Source: JAAFIP01 sp043747295
GTDB taxonomy: Bacteria; Pseudomonadota; Gammaproteobacteria; Burkholderiales; Burkholderiaceae_C
DNA: 9,530 nucleotides
Direction of reading: 5' to 3'
Assembly: GCA_043747295.1 (NCBI GenBank)
Contig: JAYTPK010000263.1
Coordinates: 1 to 9,530, forward strand
Shown here: one piece after another, positions 5,802 through 9,530 of the stretch
Numbering within the stretch: the first letter of the stretch is position 1
Layout: each line of letters begins with the position of its first letter
Made by a program: the position numbers and the translations under genes
Notes under the pieces: generated by a model
What the model was told of the DNA's origin: nothing
The model's input: the letters and a program-made list of their open reading frames with translations, nothing else
Databases searched by the model: none

Positions 5802-7883
5802 ATGCCTACTTTAAAAGCCAAAGTTGATCAATTTTTAGACAGAGACCAAAGCATCTTGGAGTTCAACCGCCGCGTGCTGAGCTGGGCGCGCCGCAGCGAT
5901 GTGCCCGCGCTAGAACGCTTGCGATATATATGCATCGTGTCGTCTAATTTAGATGAGTTTTTTGAAGTACGTGCCGCGCAGCATCTATTGGCGATGCGCA
6001 GCGATGACCACAAAGGCGCCTACAGCGTTGAATCTTTTAACAGTCTGTCTTTAGGTGCCCAAAGCTTGGTGGCTGAGCAATACAGCGTATTTAATGACGA
6101 TGTCACCCCAGCGCTGGCTGCCAGTGGTGTGCATGTGGTGGCGCATGGCGAGCGCACCGATCGGCAAAAACGCTGGGTAAAAGACTATTTTGAGCGCGAG
6201 GTGCGACCACTATTAATGCCTGTGGGACTAGACCCTGCGCACCCTTTCCCGGCAGTTGCTAATAAATCGCTTAACTTCATTGTCCGTCTTGTAGGCAAAG
6301 ACGCGTTTGGTCGCCCGAACGCTATTGCCATAGTTAAAGTGCCCAGGGTGCTGCCGCGGTTGATCCGTATGCCCAATAAATCTGGCGACACGGGTGTGTA
6401 TTTGGTGTCGCTGTCAAGCGTGATTCGCAGTCACTTGGCTGATCTGTTCCCAGGGCGGCAAGTGACTGAGTTTTCACAGTTTCGCGTTACCCGCCACTCA
6501 GATTTATCAGTGGACGAAGAAGAGGTACGCAATCTGCGCACTGCCTTGCGTCAAGGCCTGCAGCAGCGCCATTACGGTGAGGCCGTGCGCTTAGAGGTAT
6601 CGTCAGGTTGCTCTGAGTTTTTGCGTTTATTTTTAATGAAGCAATTCGATTTACCTGACGGCGCCATGTACCGTGTGGCAGGCCCAGTCAATTTGGTTCG
6701 CTTTAACCAGTTAATTGATTTGGTGGACAAACCCCAGCTGCTGTTTCCTGCCTATCGCCCCGTACCGCCGCATGGTATTGCGCCTAATGTGTCTTTGTTT
6801 GACCAAATGCGCGAGCGCGATATTTTGATTCACCAACCCTATGAAAGCTTTGACGGGGTGATGGCTTTTTTGCGTGAAGCGGTGCGCGACCCCAACGTGC
6901 TGACAATTCGCCAAACCATCTACCGCACGGGCGCGCAGTCGGAGATGATGGATCTACTGGGCGAGGCCGTGCGCCTAGGCAAAGAAGTTACTGCGGTTGT
7001 AGAGCTGAAAGCACGCTTTGACGAAGAGGCCAATATCAACTGGGCCGAGGCATTAGAGACCTTGGGTGCGCAAGTGGTGTATGGCGTAGTGGGCTTAAAA
7101 ACCCATGCAAAAATGCTACTGGTCACCCGGCGCGAAGGTAAGGCATTGCGCCGCTATGGGCATTTGTCAACTGGCAATTACAACCCCCGCACGGCCAAGC
7201 TGTACACCGACTTAAGCATGTTGACAGCTGACCCTGTGATCACGGCCGATATGCAGGCTGTTTTTGTGCACCTTGCTGGGCAGTCAAAGCTGCCTAAGCT
7301 CAAGGCCCTGTGGGTGGCACCCTTTCATTTGCACCATAACTTGATCGCCAAGATCGAACAAGTTGCAAACACGCCCGTCGGCACAGATCGCCGCATCGTT
7401 GCCAAGATGAATGCACTGACTGACGAAGCTATCATGCATGCCTTGCTGTATGCCGCCAGAAAGGGGGTCAAAATTGACCTGATCGTGCGTGGCGCATGCA
7501 CGCTGCCGTTGGCAGACCCTATAGTGCAGGCCAACGTAACGGTGCGCTCAGTGATCGGTAGATTTTTGGAGCATTCACGTATTTTTTATTTTCGCATTGG
7601 ACGCACCGAAGAGGTGTATTTGTCCAGCGCCGACTGGATGAACCGAAACATGCTGCGCCGTGTAGAGCTGGCCTGGCCCGTGAATGATGCGCGCCTGCGT
7701 GCGCGGGTGATCGACGAGTGCTTGGTGCCCTATCTGCATGACACTGCCAACACTTGGCTGATGCAGCCTAATGGTCAATACATACAAGCGCTATCACAAC
7801 ACCCCGTGAGTGCGCAGCAAGCATTAACCGTGCGCCACACTATGTTGGCCAACGCTCAGCATGCTTTAGAAGTCATACATTAG
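5802..7883 (+). CDS. ppk1: Polyphosphate kinase 1
   Basis: Makes inorganic polyphosphate from the gamma-phosphate of ATP, reversibly, through a phosphohistidine intermediate; usually membrane-associated. It has 693 residues, close to the E. coli enzyme (688), and the key residues fall at the E. coli numbers: H435 in KTHAK (the phosphorylated histidine), H454 in YGHLSTGN, and the metal/phosphate-binding R375 (TIYRT) and R405 (ELKARFDEEANINWA). The order is the N domain (about 1-106, with IVSSNLDEFFEVR), the H domain (about 107-320), and two phospholipase-D-like C domains (about 321-500 and 501-690). An in-frame TAA at 5796-5798 makes the ATG at 5802 the first possible ATG start; the preceding bases (ACAAAAATAAGCT) have no real Shine-Dalgarno. 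It follows the glycosyltransferase by 63 bp with its own predicted Pho-type promoter, and sixA follows 9 nt after its stop. It looks fully intact. Confidence 0.98.
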   Translation: MPTLKAKVDQFLDRDQSILEFNRRVLSWARRSDVPALERLRYICIVSSNLDEFFEVRAAQHLLAMRSDDHKGAYSVESFNSLSLGAQSLVAEQYSVFNDDVTPALAASGVHVVAHGERTDRQKRWVKDYFEREVRPLLMPVGLDPAHPFPAVANKSLNFIVRLVGKDAFGRPNAIAIVKVPRVLPRLIRMPNKSGDTGVYLVSLSSVIRSHLADLFPGRQVTEFSQFRVTRHSDLSVDEEEVRNLRTALRQGLQQRHYGEAVRLEVSSGCSEFLRLFLMKQFDLPDGAMYRVAGPVNLVRFNQLIDLVDKPQLLFPAYRPVPPHGIAPNVSLFDQMRERDILIHQPYESFDGVMAFLREAVRDPNVLTIRQTIYRTGAQSEMMDLLGEAVRLGKEVTAVVELKARFDEEANINWAEALETLGAQVVYGVVGLKTHAKMLLVTRREGKALRRYGHLSTGNYNPRTAKLYTDLSMLTADPVITADMQAVFVHLAGQSKLPKLKALWVAPFHLHHNLIAKIEQVANTPVGTDRRIVAKMNALTDEAIMHALLYAARKGVKIDLIVRGACTLPLADPIVQANVTVRSVIGRFLEHSRIFYFRIGRTEEVYLSSADWMNRNMLRRVELAWPVNDARLRARVIDECLVPYLHDTANTWLMQPNGQYIQALSQHPVSAQQALTVRHTMLANAQHALEVIH

Positions 7884-7892
7884 GAGCCAACA

Positions 7893-8375
7893 ATGGATCT
7901 GATACTTTGGCGTCATGCCGAAGCCTATGATTTAAGCGAAGACATCGATGCGCTGGTAAATCCAGACGAAGATATGGCACGTGAGCTGACGCCCCGGGGT
8001 TTTAAGCAGGCTGCACGCATGGCGTCTTGGCTAGACCGGCAATTGCCTGAAGGCACCAAGATTTACTCCAGCGCTGCGCTGCGCTGTGACCAGACAGTCA
8101 AAGCATTGCAGCGCAAATATAAAATCCGTACAGATCTCAATCCACAGGCGGATGCCCAGCAGCTGTTGGCAGTGGCGCAGTGGCCTGTAAACGACAGCCC
8201 TGTGCTATTGGTAGGCCATCAACCTAGCCTAGGGGCGGTAGTCGCGCATTTAATGGGCTTACAAGCTAGTAGCTGTAATGTCAAAAAAGGTGCTGTGTGG
8301 TGGCTGCGCACACGCCAACGCGAGGGCAGCTCACAAACCGTGTTAGTAACAGTGCAAACACCAGAGTATCTATAG
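7893..8375 (+). CDS. sixA: SixA-type phosphohistidine phosphatase
   Basis: A small histidine-phosphatase-superfamily enzyme of 160 residues, matching SixA in length. In E. coli, SixA removes phosphate from phosphohistidine in signalling proteins (first reported for ArcB, later shown for the nitrogen phosphotransferase protein NPr); it is cytoplasmic. The catalytic motif is WRHAEA (R7, nucleophile H8), with RHA in place of the common RHG, as often seen in SixA. SSAALRCDQT carries R64, and VGHQPSLG carries the second histidine, H109. The start is supported by AGGAG at 7882-7886, 6 nt before the ATG and overlapping the ppk1 stop, so the two genes are almost surely co-transcribed and translated together. 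The true substrate here is unknown. Its position ties it to polyphosphate or phosphate control, but that is inference. Confidence 0.92.
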   Translation: MDLILWRHAEAYDLSEDIDALVNPDEDMARELTPRGFKQAARMASWLDRQLPEGTKIYSSAALRCDQTVKALQRKYKIRTDLNPQADAQQLLAVAQWPVNDSPVLLVGHQPSLGAVVAHLMGLQASSCNVKKGAVWWLRTRQREGSSQTVLVTVQTPEYL

Positions 8376-8382
8376 GCGAAGT

Positions 8383-9530
8383 TTAATTTGAAATTTGCAT
8401 GCCAAAAGGTATGCCGCTTTTCACCCAAGCTACACATTCTTCTTGCAATAAATGGATGGATTGCGGATGGGCCTTTTTCCAAGCTGCACTGGTATGCAGC
8501 TCAAAACCGTCAGCGGTGACTTTGAGCGTTAGATCATTCAAGTCTGGTGCTCGCCTGGCATGGCAAACAATGACTGCAAGTCGCAGAGCCAATAGCTGGC
8601 TCTGAAAATCACAGTCGTCCAAAGTGTCGTTCAGTTTTTTTAATTTTCCGCGATGGCCGTACACCAAAAGGCTTAAACGGTGCAGCTCAGGCTGGGCAAA
8701 GCCCGGCGCGTCTGCATTGTCTAAAATATAGGCACCATGCTTGTGGTACTCAGAGTGCGAAATACGAGCGCCAATTTCATGCACTTGCGCGGCCCAGCGT
8801 GCTTTGCGCAACAAGCGCTCTTGGCGCAAACGCGGTGCAGCCTCTATTAATGGCCGTAAAAAATGCTCTGTGGCCTGGGCTACGCGCGTACCATGGGCAG
8901 CATCAGCAGAAAACTTAAGGGCTAACCGTGCGATGCTGGCAGAGCGCACATCGGTGACGGCATCTTCTCGTTCCAGTAAATCAAACAACAAACCTTGGCG
9001 CAGTGCGCCATCGGCCACCACCAATTCCTTCAATTCCAGCAGATCAAACAGCGACCGCAGGATGGCAATGCCACCACCGATAACTGCACGGCGATCCTCC
9101 TTGAGACCAGGCAATGCAACCTTATCAATATGGCCCACCCGTACCAGCGACTCGTACAACCATTGCAGCCCCTCACGGCTGATGACACCTGCTGGGTAGC
9201 CCTTGCCCATCAAAATATCTGCAACAGCACCCACGGTGCCTGATGAGCCGTAGGCAATGTCCCAATGCGATGGCCCATAGGCATTGACTGCCTCGTCTAG
9301 GATAGCTTTCGCCGCTATTTCTGCACGCTCAAAGTTAGCGGGGTTCAAGCGGCCATTGTCAAAGTATTTAATCGACCATGCCACGCTACCCAAGCGGTAC
9401 GATTCAGTACGGTGCGAGGCGTAGCCTTGCCCCAAAATCAGCTCTGTAGACCGACCGCCAATATCAATGACCAAACGCCGTTCATCAGACTGTGGTAACA
9501 GGTGCGCTACACCTACATAAATCAAACGCG
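8383..9530 (-). CDS. ppx: Exopolyphosphatase (N-terminus cut by window edge)
   Basis: Ppx/GppA-family enzyme that removes orthophosphate from polyphosphate ends, opposing Ppk1; some relatives hydrolyse pppGpp instead. The frame is open from the right edge (..RLIYVGVAH) to TAA at 8383-8385, about 382 codons. The TTG at 9523-9525 is internal: RLIYxGVAH is a conserved mid-protein block, so some 120-140 N-terminal residues lie outside the window. Visible parts are the second phosphate-binding loop DIGGRSTE (9465-9442), AYGSSGTVGAVADIL, and the HD-like helical domain with VHEIGARISHSEYHKHGAYIL. The loop has arginine (CGG, 9451-9453) where E. coli Ppx has glycine (DIGGGSTE). It is convergent with sixA with only 7 bp between the stops, so ppx is not part of the ppk1 operon and its promoter is off to the right. 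Confidence 0.95.
   Translation of the reverse strand, partial: RLIYVGVAHLLPQSDERRLVIDIGGRSTELILGQGYASHRTESYRLGSVAWSIKYFDNGRLNPANFERAEIAAKAILDEAVNAYGPSHWDIAYGSSGTVGAVADILMGKGYPAGVISREGLQWLYESLVRVGHIDKVALPGLKEDRRAVIGGGIAILRSLFDLLELKELVVADGALRQGLLFDLLEREDAVTDVRSASIARLALKFSADAAHGTRVAQATEHFLRPLIEAAPRLRQERLLRKARWAAQVHEIGARISHSEYHKHGAYILDNADAPGFAQPELHRLSLLVYGHRGKLKKLNDTLDDCDFQSQLLALRLAVIVCHARRAPDLNDLTLKVTADGFELHTSAAWKKAHPQSIHLLQEECVAWVKSGIPFGMQISN
8397..8421 (+). terminator. Weak hairpin after sixA, inside the 3' end of ppx
   Basis: GCATGCC (8397-8403), loop AAAA, GGTATGC (8408-8414) form a 7-bp stem with one G-U pair, followed by CGCTTTT. This resembles a weak intrinsic terminator for plus-strand transcription coming from ppk1-sixA. 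It is the only candidate near the convergent junction. It lies within ppx codons, so it may be chance. On the minus strand no T-rich tail follows. Confidence 0.3.

Noticed and set aside
8741..9199. 152-codon plus-strand open frame opposite ppx
   Set aside because: It runs entirely antisense to clearly conserved ppx sequence and its translation is S/R-rich with no family signature.
9523..9525. TTG as the start codon of ppx
   Set aside because: The codons encode LIYVGVAH, a conserved internal block of Ppx, and the frame stays open to the window edge; it is a truncated gene, not a short one.

Overview
The window looks like ordinary chromosome of a betaproteobacterium, probably Burkholderiales and perhaps Comamonadaceae-like. 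This rests on protein flavour and gene neighbourhood (an Acetyltransf_5-type acyltransferase, a metallophosphoesterase and a glycosyltransferase beside ppk1, sixA and ppx) and on a moderate GC content; no rRNA or other marker gene is present, so the taxonomy is tentative. Coding density is high. I see no mobile element, CRISPR array, tRNA or rRNA, and the only gene-free stretches are 264 bp (2595-2858) and 63 bp (5739-5801).

Left block, minus strand (1-2594): a two-gene DNA-repair unit made of a metallo-beta-lactamase/beta-CASP 'ligase-associated' exonuclease followed, with a 4-base ATGA overlap, by an ATP-dependent DNA ligase that runs off the left edge. In other bacteria this pair belongs to a cluster that also encodes an Lhr-type helicase and a small phosphoesterase, which would be expected further left.

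Central block, plus strand (2859-5738): three tightly spaced genes encoding an OlsB-like ornithine N-acyltransferase, a PlcP-like calcineurin-fold phosphoesterase and a GT4 glycosyltransferase. Together these look like a phosphate-sparing membrane-remodelling operon: PlcP-type enzymes strip the head group from phospholipids, Agt-type glycosyltransferases turn the diacylglycerol into glycolipid, and OlsB starts phosphorus-free ornithine lipid synthesis.

Right block: ppk1 (polyphosphate kinase, all key residues present) and sixA (histidine-phosphate phosphatase) on the plus strand, convergent with a minus-strand ppx (exopolyphosphatase) that is cut by the right edge.

The most informative non-coding signal is a pair of PhoB-box-like arrays, each with 7-bp units at an exact 11-bp period. 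One lies in front of the lipid operon (2765-2804, four units). The other spans the end of the glycosyltransferase gene in front of ppk1 (5706-5734, three units). In both, the same hexamer CACACT starts exactly 10 nt after the last unit, which is the -10 position in classical Pho promoters. If real, one phosphate-starvation signal would control both phospholipid replacement and polyphosphate synthesis from adjacent operons.
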